Part shown: piece by piece, positions 7,694 through 16,240 of the stretch | How positions within the stretch are numbered: the first letter of the stretch is position 1 | How the letters are laid out: each line of letters opens with the position of its first letter | Source of the DNA: Eubacteriales bacterium | Lineage (GTDB): Bacteria; Bacillota; JASUSC01 | Length of the DNA stretch: 36,318 bases | NCBI GenBank assembly: GCA_030446285.1 | Contig: JASUSC010000011.1 | Location: forward strand, 1-36,318 | Direction of reading: 5' to 3' | The notes under the pieces: generated by a model | Told to the model about the DNA's origin: nothing | The model's database searches: none | Seen by the model: the letters and a program-made list of their open reading frames with translations, nothing else | Translations under genes and position numbers: made by a program

Positions 7694-8377
7694 GTGAGAA
7701 AAATGCGCTTCAAAGTAATGACCTTCAATATCAGGCACGGCCGCGGTATGGATCACGTTGTTTCCCTGCGCCGGGTAGCGGAAGTAATCCGCCGGGAAAA
7801 ACCCCACTTCTTGGGAATAAATGAGGCCGATAAGTTCAATATCCGTTCTTTTTTTACCCACCAGCCCAAAATTCTTTCCCGCCTTCTGGATATGCACCAC
7901 TGCTTCGGCCAAAATCTCCGTCTCTGGCTGGCCGGTTATGGCAATGCCGTCCTCAGTCGTTTAAAGCTCCAATCTTTTCAGAACCTTCACCTTCCCAGTC
8001 AGAGAGAACAGCGGGGTTGTCTGCATACTCTGATTGAAACCGGGCGGGAACAAATATCTTTTCTCGTCACTCACTTGGGTCTGGACCGGGAGGAGCGCAG
8101 GAAACAGATTCACTTTCTGGCTGCTCTGGTGGAGAAAATAAAAAACCCCCTCATTCTCACCGGGGATTTTAACTGTGAGGGGGAAGAGTTGCTGCCGCTT
8201 TTGGGCAAGCTGAAGCTGGCCAGCCGTTCTTTTCCCACCTACCCGGCGGGAGAACCGGTGGCGGCTATCGACCACATCCTCTGTTCCCACCACTTCCGGG
8301 TTATAGACAGTTATGTAGTGCCTACCAATGCTTCTGACCACCGGCCGGTGGTGGCTTTGTTGGAAAGGGTGGATTAA
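7694..8377 (+). CDS. Endonuclease/exonuclease/phosphatase family protein
   Basis: This 227-residue protein has the EEP fold (DNase I / inositol phosphatase / sphingomyelinase type) and should cleave phosphodiester or phosphomonoester bonds with a divalent metal. Catalytic motifs run in order: TFNIRHG (metal-site Asn), GINEAD (Glu), THLGLD (His), GDFNCEG (Asp/Asn), AAIDHIL and SDHRPVVA (general-base His). There is no signal peptide, so it is probably cytoplasmic. The start is unclear: GTG 7694 or ATG 7703, both with weak SDs. The substrate cannot be deduced. It follows the broken PLP gene by 27 bases and may have shared its transcript. Confidence 0.87.
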   Translation: MRKMRFKVMTFNIRHGRGMDHVVSLRRVAEVIRREKPHFLGINEADKFNIRSFFTHQPKILSRLLDMHHCFGQNLRLWLAGYGNAVLSRLKLQSFQNLHLPSQREQRGCLHTLIETGREQISFLVTHLGLDREERRKQIHFLAALVEKIKNPLILTGDFNCEGEELLPLLGKLKLASRSFPTYPAGEPVAAIDHILCSHHFRVIDSYVVPTNASDHRPVVALLERVD

Positions 8378-8415
8378 GGAAATATTTAGCAAAATAGGCG
8401 GTGGACTAACAATTA

Positions 8416-8445
8416 TTGACAGATTACTGTTTTCTGCAATATAAT
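8416..8445 (+). promoter_or_regulatory. Promoter of the fur-family gene
   Basis: TTGACA and TATAAT are separated by 18 bases. The spacer holds ACAGATTACTGT, a small inverted repeat, and ATTG...CAAT symmetry that could be an autoregulatory operator. The ATG at 8444 overlaps the -10 box and so cannot be the gene start. Confidence 0.75.
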
Positions 8446-8479
8446 GGAGCCAGCAAAGAGAATTTCCGAGGTGGGCCGC

Positions 8480-8884
8480 ATGAGTAGGAACGGCTGGCAA
8501 AAAACAACCCGGATGACCAAGCAGAAAAAGGTTATTCTCGATATTCTCCGCAGTACCAAGGTCCACCCGTCGGCGGACTGGATTTATGAACAGGCGCGGC
8601 GGATCCTGCCCGATATAAGCCTGGGTACGGTTTACCGGAATTTGCGACTGTTAAGAGAGAAGGGAGAAATTTTAGAGCTTAGCTACAGCCGCGATTTCAG
8701 CCGCTATGATGGTAACCCCCAGAATCACTATCATTTTATGTGCCGCAAGTGCGGGCGGGTTATGGACGTGGATCTGCCGCTAATGAATGAACTGGAGGAA
8801 AAGGTGGCCCGCCTGATAGGGGGTAAAGTGGAGACCCACCGCCTTGAGTTCTACGGTTTATGTCAGGATTGCTGTCAGGAGTAG
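8480..8884 (+). CDS. Fur family metal/peroxide-responsive repressor
   Basis: This protein has about 134 residues: an N-terminal winged helix (TRMTKQKKVILDILRS to LGTVYRNLRLLREKGEI) and a C-terminal dimerisation/metal domain with NHYHFMCRKCG and CQDC, the two CxxC pairs that hold structural zinc. Fur, PerR and Zur cannot be told apart safely; the layout resembles PerR/Fur of Firmicutes. The ORF track starts at ATG 8444, but that codon lies in the -10 box, and the expected transcript begins near 8452. ATG 8480, behind GAGGTGGG, is therefore the start. A weak terminator follows, facing the convergent UPF0173 gene. Confidence 0.92.
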   Translation: MSRNGWQKTTRMTKQKKVILDILRSTKVHPSADWIYEQARRILPDISLGTVYRNLRLLREKGEILELSYSRDFSRYDGNPQNHYHFMCRKCGRVMDVDLPLMNELEEKVARLIGGKVETHRLEFYGLCQDCCQE

Positions 8885-8901
8885 GACGGCGGTCTTTTTT
8901 T
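8884..8901 (+). terminator. Weak terminator of the fur-family gene
   Basis: A short GGAC/GTCT hairpin with loop GGCG is followed by seven T residues and ATTTTT, between convergent genes. The stem is short. Confidence 0.45.
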
Positions 8902-8905
8902 ATTT

Positions 8906-9577
8906 TTAGAGGGTCAAAGATTGGCCTGGCGTCAGCAAGTGAACGGCAACACCCGTTTCTTTTTCTACCTTCTCTTTAAAAGCAGCGGCGTCGACTTTGA
9001 TCACGTCCCAGGTGTTGTAGTGCATAGGGATTACAGCCTTAGGTTGAAGCAGTTTTACTGCTTCTACGGCGTCTTCCGGGCCCATAGTGTAGTTATCGCC
9101 AATGGGGAGGAGGGCCAGATCCAGCCCTTTCCTGCCGATAAGGCTCATATCGCTGAAGAGGGCCGTATCTCCAGCATGGTATACTTTCTTTCCTTCGCCG
9201 GCAATGATAAACCCGCAGGGTTCACCTAAGTATACCCCGTCCCGGGAACTGCTGTGCAGGGCAGGAGTCATCGTAATGCGCACAGGGCCGAAGGCAAAGC
9301 TGCCCCCGATGTTCATGCCGTGGGTTTTTACGCCCTCTTTGGCGCCTAAAGAGGCGATTTCGGCAATGGCTACCACCGTACTGCCGCTGCGGGAAGCTAT
9401 TGCGAAGGCATCGCCCATATGGTCGGCGTGACCGTGGGTGACCAGGATGTAGTCAGGCCGCAAATTTTCCGTACCCGGCGGGCAGAGGGGGTTACCCTTG
9501 AGAAAGGGGTCGATGAGGAGAGAAATACCTTCTACCTCCAGAGCAAAGGCGGCGTGACCCAGAAAAGTTATCTTCAT
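8906..9577 (-). CDS. UPF0173 metal-dependent hydrolase
   Basis: This is a 223-residue metallo-beta-lactamase-fold hydrolase of the UPF0173 family, with MKITFLGHAAFALE at the N-terminus, LVTHGHADHMGDA (the metal-binding HxHxDH), TPALHSSS, VYHAGDTALFSDM and VIPMHYNTW. The substrate is unknown for the family. The ORF track runs to 9805, but the extra 76 residues are unlike the family and overlap the divergent gene's start. ATG 9577 has a perfect AGGAGG and the family N-terminus. A TATAAT lies about 35 bases upstream on the minus strand with a weak -35. Confidence 0.9.
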   Translation of the reverse strand: MKITFLGHAAFALEVEGISLLIDPFLKGNPLCPPGTENLRPDYILVTHGHADHMGDAFAIASRSGSTVVAIAEIASLGAKEGVKTHGMNIGGSFAFGPVRITMTPALHSSSRDGVYLGEPCGFIIAGEGKKVYHAGDTALFSDMSLIGRKGLDLALLPIGDNYTMGPEDAVEAVKLLQPKAVIPMHYNTWDVIKVDAAAFKEKVEKETGVAVHLLTPGQSLTL

Positions 9578-9704
9578 TGCGGATCCTCCTTTCAGGAGTA
9601 TTCTGCCATAATTATAGCCTTTTTGCCCCCGGAGATAAAAGGGGTTTTTGGCGATTTCTGGGCACGATTGCCGTTTTCCAGCGAAAATGCACATCTTTTT
9701 TTGG

Positions 9705-9733
9705 TTGGAATGATATTTCTTTTCCGCTATAAT
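9705..9733 (+). promoter_or_regulatory. Promoter of the thiamine-binding protein gene
   Basis: TTGGAA and TATAAT are spaced by 17 bases, and the start codon follows about 25 bases later. Confidence 0.72.
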
Positions 9734-9758
9734 TAAACATATGATGGGAGGGACAGCA

Positions 9759-10061
9759 ATGCCGGTAGCTGCTATAAGTGTTGTGCCGGTGGGTACCGGT
9801 TCCACCAGTTTGTCGGCCTATGTGGCGGAAATGCAGAAGATTCTGGCAGAAACGGAAGGAATAAAGTATCAGCTCACCCCTATGGCAACGATAGTAGAAG
9901 GGGAACTGGAGGATATTCTCCGCGTGGCCCAGAAACTGCACGAGCTTCCCTTTACCCAAGGGGTAATGCGGGTGGTTACCGACATCCGCATCGATGACCG
10001 GCGGGATCAGAAACTCACGATGGAGGGGAAGGTCCGCTCTGTCCAGGAAAAGCTGAAGTAG
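9759..10061 (+). CDS. MTH1187 family thiamine-binding protein
   Basis: This 100-residue ferredoxin-fold-like protein is of the MTH1187/YkoF-like family (UPF0045). Hallmarks are AAISVVPVGTGSTSLSAYVA, YQLTPMATIVEGELEDIL and VTDIRIDDRRD. Members bind thiamine or its precursors and are often cytoplasmic. The start chosen is ATG 9759, behind GGGAGGGAC. The ORF track start at 9741 would place the SD inside the gene. It is followed after 25 bases by a PAP2 phosphatase gene, probably on the same transcript; the link between the two is not obvious. Confidence 0.88.
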   Translation: MPVAAISVVPVGTGSTSLSAYVAEMQKILAETEGIKYQLTPMATIVEGELEDILRVAQKLHELPFTQGVMRVVTDIRIDDRRDQKLTMEGKVRSVQEKLK

Positions 10062-10086
10062 GCTTATAGGAAAGGGAGGAAGGGTC

Positions 10087-10962
10087 ATGTACCATTCTTT
10101 ACCTGGCACAGTGCTGACTTTTGTGATTACGGTAGCAGTGCTCCTTTTTCTTGCTGGTGGCGCCTCTCCCTGGCGGATGGTAAAAAAGTTTTTCGTCGCC
10201 CTTTTTACCGAATACCAGTTTTTCATGACCGTAGCCCTGATGCTCAGTGTTCTGTTGTTTAATAAGGCGGAAATATTTTTTGAAAACCATATTTTTCCTG
10301 CTCCCTGGGACATGACTCCTAAGATTTACAGCTTAGAGGGAAATGCCACTAAGTTTATTCAGGAAGCCCTGTATTCGGATATAGCGACTAATGTTTTTAG
10401 TTTTGTTTATGTTTTTCTTTTTCCGGCTTTGGTGTTGATTTCATTAATTATCTACAAATACCGGGATAATGAAGAGGGGATTCGTCGGGTCTTTATTGCC
10501 TTTACTCTCAATTACCTGCTGGCTATTCCCTTTTACCTCTTTTTCCCGGTTAAAGAGGTTTGGGCCTATAATCCCCAGGTAAGCTTGGCCATTTTAAAGG
10601 TTTACCCCACTTTTAATATCGACTACCGCCAACTTAGCGATTTGGACAACTGTTTTCCCAGTCTTCATACTTCCGTTTCCTGGAGCATGGCCTTTTCGGC
10701 TTTATTGGCGCGAGAAAAGGGCGTGCGGGTTTTCACCGTCATCGGTGCCATTCTGATAACCCTTTCTACCCTTTATTTAGGGATTCACTGGCTATCCGAT
10801 GTAGTGGGAGGTATTATTCTGGCAGCAGCGGTAGTGGCGGTGGGACATCGCTTTTGCCACATTCCCCAGCTCATTCCCCAGCCCCGTCCCCTCAGATGGA
10901 AGCGCTGGCTGGTTAAAGTGAGAAAATTCGTAGCGCAGCTGGCAGCGGAACTGTTTTCATAA
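10087..10962 (+). CDS. PAP2 superfamily membrane phosphatase
   Basis: This is a 291-residue integral membrane protein with about six hydrophobic helices. It carries the second and third motifs of the type 2 phosphatidic acid phosphatase fold: CFPSLHTSVSWS and STLYLGIHWLSDVVGG, whose two histidines and aspartate form the active site. The first motif (KxxxxxxRP) is not clear, as in the PAP2_3 / inositol-phosphoceramide-synthase-like branch. It likely removes a phosphate from a lipid or isoprenoid pyrophosphate on the outer membrane face. The SD GGAAAGGGAGGAAGG is strong. The sequence is more AT-rich than the dnaE region that follows. Confidence 0.85.
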   Translation: MYHSLPGTVLTFVITVAVLLFLAGGASPWRMVKKFFVALFTEYQFFMTVALMLSVLLFNKAEIFFENHIFPAPWDMTPKIYSLEGNATKFIQEALYSDIATNVFSFVYVFLFPALVLISLIIYKYRDNEEGIRRVFIAFTLNYLLAIPFYLFFPVKEVWAYNPQVSLAILKVYPTFNIDYRQLSDLDNCFPSLHTSVSWSMAFSALLAREKGVRVFTVIGAILITLSTLYLGIHWLSDVVGGIILAAAVVAVGHRFCHIPQLIPQPRPLRWKRWLVKVRKFVAQLAAELFS

Positions 10963-11011
10963 CAGGGTTCCGCTGTCTGAGCTTTAACAGGATTGGCCGG
11001 GGTGGAGCTCT

Positions 11012-14000
11012 ATGACTGGCAACAAAAAGGAATTTGTCCACCTGCATGTCCACAGCGAATACAGTCTGTTAGACGGAGCCGGCCGTATTCCCAGGTTGGT
11101 AGAGCGAGCTATTCAACTGGGAATGCCGGCCTTGGCAATTACCGATCACGGGGTAATGTACGGGGTGGTGGATTTTTATAAAGCCTGCCGGGAGAAGGGG
11201 GTTAAACCCATCCTGGGCTGCGAGGTTTACGTAGCACCCCGTTCCCGCTATCAGAAGGAAGGGAAGCTGGATGACACCCCCTTCCATTTGGTGCTTTTAG
11301 CGGAAAACCAGGAAGGCTACCGCAACTTGATGGAGTTAGTCTCACGGGGGTTTACGGAGGGGTTTTATTACAAACCGCGGGTGGACAAGGGATTACTGGC
11401 CCGTTACAGCAGGGGGCTTATTGCCCTCAGTGCCTGTCTGGCTGGCGAGGTGGCGACTTACATCCTCCAAGAACAAATGGAAGATGCCGTGCGGGTGGCC
11501 GGCGAGTACCGGGACATTTTTGGGCCGGATTCTTTTTATTTAGAACTGCAGGATCACGGGTACGCCGAACAGAAGAAAGTCAACCAGGCACTTCTGGAAA
11601 TTTCAGCCCGGACGGGAATTCCCCTGGTGGCCACCAACGATGTCCATTACTGCGAGGCTGGAGATGCCGAGCTGCACGATATTCTTCTCTGCATCCAGAC
11701 GGGAAAAACTTTGTACGATACCGACCGGATGCGCTTTGAAAGCGGCGAGTTTTACCTGAAAAGCCGGGAGGAGATGGAACTACTATTCGGGGAAGTGCCG
11801 GAAGCTTTGAACAATACCCTGGTAATTGCCGAACGCTGTCAGGTTGAGCTGGAATTTAACCGTTTACATCTCCCCCAATATGAATTACCGCCGGGTTACG
11901 ATGAAGATACGTACCTGGAGATGCTCTGCCGGGAGGGATTGGTAAAACGTTACGGGCCGGAGCCGCCGGAAAAGATAAGAGAGCGGCTGGAATACGAACT
12001 TTCTGTGATCAAGCAGATGGGATTTTCGGGCTACTTTCTCATCGTCTGGGATTTTGTCCGTTTTGCCCGGGAACGGGGGATTCCGGTAGGGCCGGGCCGG
12101 GGTTCGGCTGCTGGAAGTCTGGTGGCTTATGTTTTAGGAATTACCAACATTGACCCGGTACGGTACGGCCTTTTGTTCGAGCGCTTTTTGAACCCCGAAC
12201 GGGTGAGCATGCCGGACATCGACATCGACTTTTGCTTTGAACGGCGGGATGAAGTTATCCGCTATGTGGTTGAGAAGTACGGAGCAGAACGGGTGGCTCA
12301 GATTATTACTTTTGGTACCATGGCTGCGCGGGCAGCGGTGCGGGATGTGGGCCGGGTGCTGGGGCTGCCCTACGGTGAAGTGGACCGGCTGGCCAAGATG
12401 GTTCCAGCCGGGCCGGGGGTTACTATCAGTAAAGCCCTGGAAGTAAACCCGGTATTGCGGGAAGTTTACGAAAGGAACGATACCGCCCGCCGGGTTCTGG
12501 ATTTAGCGGCGGCCTTAGAAGGGATGCCACGCCATGCCAGCATTCACGCTGCCGGGGTGGTTATTGCCAGGGAGGAGCTAACCCACTATCTGCCTTTGTA
12601 CCGGACTTCTGATGGGGTGGTTACTACCCAGTTCCCGAAAGAGACGGTAGAGGAACTGGGGCTCCTCAAAATGGATCTCCTGGGACTAAGAACCCTGACG
12701 GTCATCGGCCATACGGTGGAGCTAATTGAAGCCCGCAGAGGGATAAAGCTTGATCTCGAGAACCTGCCTCTGGACGACGAGAAGACTTACCAGATGCTTT
12801 CCCGCGGGGAGAGTATCGGTGTCTTTCAACTGGAAAGCAGCGGCATGCGCAATCTTCTCCGGGAACTTAAGCCGGGGAACTTTGAAGACCTCATCGCCCT
12901 GGTGGCGCTCTACCGCCCAGGACCGCTGGGAAGCGGGATGGTGGAGGATTTTATCAACCGCAAGCACGGTCGCACTCCCATCACTTACCTCCACCCCAGC
13001 CTGGAGCCTATCCTCAAAGATACTTATGGGGTTATTCTTTACCAGGAGCAGGTGATGCGCATTGCCAGCGATCTGGCCGGTTTTACCCTGGGCGAGGCAG
13101 ACCTCCTCCGCCGGGCCATGGGTAAGAAGAAACCAGAAATTATTGCCGGGCTCAGGGAACAGTTTGTAGAAGGGGCCGTCGCCCGTGGCATTGATCGGGA
13201 GACGGCGGGCCAGATCTTCGACTTGATGGAGTATTTCGCCGGTTACGGGTTTAATAAATCCCACAGCGCTGCCTACGCGCTGGTGGCCTACCAGACCGCC
13301 TATCTTAAGGCCAACTATCCTCTGGAATACATGACGGCTCTTCTCACCAGCGTGCTCAGCAACAGTGACCGGGTGGCCCTCTACATCGAAGAGTGCCGGC
13401 GGATGGGGATTGAAGTGCTTCCTCCTGACGTTAACGAGAGCGACCATTCCTTTACTATTGTCGGCGACAGGATCCGCTTTGGATTAGGGGCGATTAAAAA
13501 CGTCGGTCAGCACGCAGTGGAAGCCATAATAGCAGAAAGGGCTGCCCACGGCCCTTATACCTCGCTGATGGATTTTTGCCAGCGGTTGGACCTGCGAGTA
13601 ATCAACCGGCGGGTCCTGGAAAGTCTCATCAAAGGCGGGGCCATGGAGAGTCTCCCAGGCAACCGGGCCCAGAAGCTGGCCGTGCTGGATCAGTGTCTGG
13701 AGTTGGCGCAAAAGAAGCAGGAGGAAAGGGAAAAAGGGCAAATTTCTCTTTTTGAAGCTTTAAACGAGGCAGAAGCGGAAGAGCTGTGGACGGAGGAAAT
13801 AGAGTTTCCGAATTTAGAGGAGTTTCCTTCCCAGGAGCTTTTAGCCATGGAGAAGGAAATGCTGGGACTGTATATTTCCGGGCATCCTCTGGCTGCCTGT
13901 AAGGAAGCTTTAGAGATGAGGGTGACGTGGAAAGTGGGCGAACTGGCCGAGCAGGAGGACGGAGCCCCCGGCGTTATCGGCGGGATGGTGGCGGCGCTGC

Positions 14001-14461
14001 GGGAGGTTTCCACCCGTCAGAGCGAACGGATGGCCTTTCTCGTCCTGGAAGACCTGACGGGAAGCGTGGAAGTGGTGGTGTTTCCTTCCTTGTATCGGCA
14101 GGTGCGGCTCTGGTTGGAGAAGGAGCAGGTAGTTCTGGTGCGGGGGAGAATCGACCGCCAGGAGGAAGAAGTGAAGTTTCTTGCCGACGAGATCCTACCT
14201 TTGCCGGAGGGGGATGAGAGCCACGGCGGAGGGAAAAAGGAAAAGAAGGGGATTTTCCTGCGGGTGGAAGATAAGCCGGCGGTGAGAAAAGCTCTCTACC
14301 ATCTCCTCCAGGCTTACCGGGGCGATTTACCGGTGTTTATCAAATTTTCTTCCCGACCGGAAGTTATTCAGGCCCGGCGGGAGCTGTGGATAGAACCGCG
14401 GGAGGAAGTTATCCACCAACTCCGTGATCTTCTGGGAAGCGAGAACGTTGCATTTTTATAG
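11012..14461 (+). CDS. dnaE: DNA polymerase III alpha subunit (DnaE)
   Basis: This is a 1149-residue C-family replicative polymerase of the DnaE type. It opens with the PHP domain (FVHLHVHSEYSLLDGAGRI, ITDHGVMYG). The palm follows with GPGRGSAAGSLVAYVLGI and the catalytic MPDIDIDF (about 400), then the third acidic site KMDLLGLRTL. Then come FNKSHSAAYALVAYQTAYLK, the HhH region and a C-terminal OB fold (GMVAALREV to GSVEVVVFPSLY). The length is normal, with no intein. ATG 11012 follows GGGGTGGAG. It is one of the core-genome genes and opens the block leading to accD-accA-pfkA-pyk, an arrangement seen in many Firmicutes. Confidence 0.97.
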   Translation: MTGNKKEFVHLHVHSEYSLLDGAGRIPRLVERAIQLGMPALAITDHGVMYGVVDFYKACREKGVKPILGCEVYVAPRSRYQKEGKLDDTPFHLVLLAENQEGYRNLMELVSRGFTEGFYYKPRVDKGLLARYSRGLIALSACLAGEVATYILQEQMEDAVRVAGEYRDIFGPDSFYLELQDHGYAEQKKVNQALLEISARTGIPLVATNDVHYCEAGDAELHDILLCIQTGKTLYDTDRMRFESGEFYLKSREEMELLFGEVPEALNNTLVIAERCQVELEFNRLHLPQYELPPGYDEDTYLEMLCREGLVKRYGPEPPEKIRERLEYELSVIKQMGFSGYFLIVWDFVRFARERGIPVGPGRGSAAGSLVAYVLGITNIDPVRYGLLFERFLNPERVSMPDIDIDFCFERRDEVIRYVVEKYGAERVAQIITFGTMAARAAVRDVGRVLGLPYGEVDRLAKMVPAGPGVTISKALEVNPVLREVYERNDTARRVLDLAAALEGMPRHASIHAAGVVIAREELTHYLPLYRTSDGVVTTQFPKETVEELGLLKMDLLGLRTLTVIGHTVELIEARRGIKLDLENLPLDDEKTYQMLSRGESIGVFQLESSGMRNLLRELKPGNFEDLIALVALYRPGPLGSGMVEDFINRKHGRTPITYLHPSLEPILKDTYGVILYQEQVMRIASDLAGFTLGEADLLRRAMGKKKPEIIAGLREQFVEGAVARGIDRETAGQIFDLMEYFAGYGFNKSHSAAYALVAYQTAYLKANYPLEYMTALLTSVLSNSDRVALYIEECRRMGIEVLPPDVNESDHSFTIVGDRIRFGLGAIKNVGQHAVEAIIAERAAHGPYTSLMDFCQRLDLRVINRRVLESLIKGGAMESLPGNRAQKLAVLDQCLELAQKKQEEREKGQISLFEALNEAEAEELWTEEIEFPNLEEFPSQELLAMEKEMLGLYISGHPLAACKEALEMRVTWKVGELAEQEDGAPGVIGGMVAALREVSTRQSERMAFLVLEDLTGSVEVVVFPSLYRQVRLWLEKEQVVLVRGRIDRQEEEVKFLADEILPLPEGDESHGGGKKEKKGIFLRVEDKPAVRKALYHLLQAYRGDLPVFIKFSSRPEVIQARRELWIEPREEVIHQLRDLLGSENVAFL

Positions 14462-14621
14462 GCAGGGGCAGTTTTGGGAGGAGATAAGGGAAGGGGGACT
14501 GGCAGGGGAAGAAGGAGGAGCTAGGAGCTTGGCTGAATTAGTATCGGGCTGTCTGTTTTCGTCGTGAAAGGATGATGGACGATGCATCTGAATTAGGATA
14601 AATGCTGAAGCTTCCCGTTCC

Positions 14622-14771
14622 GTGTTAAAGCTTTTTGAGGATTTAGAAAAAGAGTTCCGGGCATTTTTTGCAGGGGAGGAGCAGCGGAAAGGGGCGCTTG
14701 CTTGCCAGCTGGAAAAGCTTGTGGTAACATTAAATAAACACATGCCTCTGCGGAAAGGGTGGGAATTATGA
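14622..14771 (+). CDS. Small hypothetical ORF coupled to mtrB
   Basis: This ORF is too short for the ORF track. From GTG 14622 it reads 49 residues, [20 protein letters not shown]... to LRKGWEL, charged and probably helical, with a stop (TGA 14769-14771) that overlaps the mtrB ATG as ATGA. Such an overlap suggests translational coupling and a real gene. The same frame is open upstream to about 14592 without a start codon. A well-placed ATG with SD (GAAAGGATGATG, 14572) begins another frame that stops after nine codons, so a frameshifted longer gene is possible. I recognise no family. It lacks the cysteines expected of anti-TRAP. The stretch 14462-14571 is purine-rich with no gene seen. Confidence 0.45.
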   Translation: MLKLFEDLEKEFRAFFAGEEQRKGALACQLEKLVVTLNKHMPLRKGWEL

Positions 14772-14998
14772 ACGGAGACATGAGAATATATGAGGATTAC
14801 GTGGTGGTAAAGGCCCTGGAGAACGGGGTTAACATTATCGGCCTCACCCGGGGCAAGGATACCAAGTTTCACCACACGGAAAAACTTGATGCCGGTGAAG
14901 TAATGATTGCTCAGTTCACCGAGCATACTTCTGCCATTAAAATCAGAGGGAAAGCTCTAATTCTCACCCGGCACGGATCCATAGAGAGCGGGAAATAA
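14768..14998 (+). CDS. mtrB: Trp RNA-binding attenuation protein (TRAP)
   Basis: This 76-residue protein matches TRAP along its length: [37 protein letters not shown] and [22 protein letters not shown] forms an 11-subunit ring that binds tryptophan between subunits and winds G/UAG-repeat RNA around its rim to attenuate trp operons. The residues of the tryptophan pocket and the RNA-contact Lys/Arg run (KFHHTEK, KIRGKA) appear conserved. ATG 14768 is preferred over GTG 14759 because it overlaps the upstream stop and aligns with the family start. In Bacillus mtrB follows folE; here it follows a small ORF after dnaE. No trp gene or clear GAG repeat target is in the window. Confidence 0.93.
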   Translation: MNGDMRIYEDYVVVKALENGVNIIGLTRGKDTKFHHTEKLDAGEVMIAQFTEHTSAIKIRGKALILTRHGSIESGK

Positions 14999-15149
14999 GG
15001 GGCTGCTTGGTTAATTTGCGGGTAGGCTGGGTAGAATTTTTTTTCTGAGAAAAGAGGAATACGGAAGAGAGGGGAGAAGAAAAAAATAAAAAAGTTTAAA
15101 AATTTAAAAAGCGGGAAGCAACCGGTTACGGCAAGGGGGGCTTATTGAA

Positions 15150-15347
15150 ATGTGGACGGTGGTTTACATTGCACCACACAAAAAGGCCGCGGAAAAATTG
15201 AAGGACGTTCTTATGCGGGAAGGTTTGCTGGTACAGTTACGACCGGTGGGGCTTCCCCATGACAAGGGGGCGATGGAAGTTTTGGTGCCCGAGTCGGAAG
15301 CAGAGGAAGCCCTGGAGATCATCATCGAGAACGTGGGGGTTCGTTAA
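15150..15347 (+). CDS. Small conserved hypothetical protein upstream of accD
   Basis: This is a 65-residue protein, MWTVVYIAPHKKAAEKLKD to ALEIIIENVGVR, with an alternating strand-helix pattern like the DUF2007-type putative signal-transducing fold. Similar small ORFs next to accD in related anaerobes are often labelled glutamate decarboxylase without basis. The SD GGGGGG precedes ATG 15150. It lies 31 bases before accD and probably belongs to its operon. The gap 14999-15149 is AT-rich with no gene recognised. Confidence 0.75.
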   Translation: MWTVVYIAPHKKAAEKLKDVLMREGLLVQLRPVGLPHDKGAMEVLVPESEAEEALEIIIENVGVR

Positions 15348-15378
15348 TCTTCAGGACATGAGCGATTGAGGTGTGGTC

Positions 15379-16212
15379 ATGCTCAAAGACATTTTCCGCA
15401 AGCCCAAGTATGTTACCGTCCAGTCGGAGAAAAAAGATATACCGGAGGGTCTCTGGCTTAAATGCCCCCGTTGCGGGGAAATTTTTTACACGAAAGAAAT
15501 CGAGCAGTATCTGAAGGTGTGCCAGAAATGTGACTACCATTTCCGGCTTACCGCGCAGGAAAGGATAGCCTTTACTCTCGATGAGGGTAGTTTTGTGGAG
15601 GTGAACGCCGACCTTAAATCGGCCAACCCCCTCGATTTTCCCGGCTATCCGGAAAAGATTGCCCGGGCTCAGGAAGATACCGGACTTGTCGAGGCGGTGG
15701 TTACCGGAACGGGGCGAATAAAGGGCCGGGAAGTGGCTATCGGCGTTCTGGACAGCCGTTTTATTATGGGGAGCATGGGCAGTGTTGTCGGCGAAAAAAT
15801 TACCCGTCTCTTTGAGTTGGCGGTAGAGAGGAAGCTCCCTGTTATTATTTTTTCGGCTTCCGGCGGGGCGCGGATGCAGGAGGGGATTATTTCCCTCATG
15901 CAGATGGCCAAAACCGCCTGCGCCGTTGCCCGCCACAGCGAGGCGGGGCTTCTTTACATATCGGTTTTCACCGACCCCACCACCGGCGGGGTTACGGCCA
16001 GTTTTGCTTCCCTGGGCGACATTCTCATAGCCGAGCCGGGGGCCCTCATTGGTTTTGCCGGACCCCGGGTTATCGAAGAAACGATCAAGAAGAAGTTGCC
16101 CGAAGAGTTCCAGAAAGCAGAGTTTTTGTTGAAAAAAGGTTTTCTGGACATGGTGGTTCACCGTTCGGAGATGCGGGATACGTTGAGCAGGATTCTCAGC
16201 CTGCATCCGTAG
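15379..16212 (+). CDS. accD: Acetyl-CoA carboxylase carboxyltransferase beta subunit
   Basis: AccD forms with AccA the carboxyltransferase that moves CO2 from carboxybiotin to acetyl-CoA, giving malonyl-CoA for fatty acid synthesis. The N-terminal zinc ribbon is [12 protein letters not shown]...CQKCDYHF, and the crotonase-like core includes [28 protein letters not shown] and [16 protein letters not shown] 15379 ([11 protein letters not shown]) fits the family and has GAGGTG upstream; the GTG 15373 of the ORF track is less likely. accA follows after 28 bases, so the two subunits are co-expressed. Biotin carboxylase and carrier genes are not in this window. Confidence 0.96.
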   Translation: MLKDIFRKPKYVTVQSEKKDIPEGLWLKCPRCGEIFYTKEIEQYLKVCQKCDYHFRLTAQERIAFTLDEGSFVEVNADLKSANPLDFPGYPEKIARAQEDTGLVEAVVTGTGRIKGREVAIGVLDSRFIMGSMGSVVGEKITRLFELAVERKLPVIIFSASGGARMQEGIISLMQMAKTACAVARHSEAGLLYISVFTDPTTGGVTASFASLGDILIAEPGALIGFAGPRVIEETIKKKLPEEFQKAEFLLKKGFLDMVVHRSEMRDTLSRILSLHP

Positions 16213-16240
16213 GACGAGCGGGAAGACAGGAGGCCTGACT

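Noticed and set aside
8444-8479. Upstream ATG 8444 as the fur-family start
   Set aside because: It overlaps the -10 box of the gene's own promoter, so it would not be transcribed.
9578-9805. 76-residue N-terminal extension of the UPF0173 hydrolase
   Set aside because: It crosses the divergent promoter and start of the thiamine-binding protein gene, is unlike the family, and ATG 9577 has a perfect SD.
14462-14560. GAG/TAG-rich stretch upstream of mtrB as a TRAP binding site
   Set aside because: The triplets are not spaced by the regular two or three bases that TRAP needs, and the run is short and mostly poly-purine.
14622-14771. Small ORF before mtrB as anti-TRAP
   Set aside because: Anti-TRAP has a DnaJ-like zinc motif with four cysteines; this ORF has only one.
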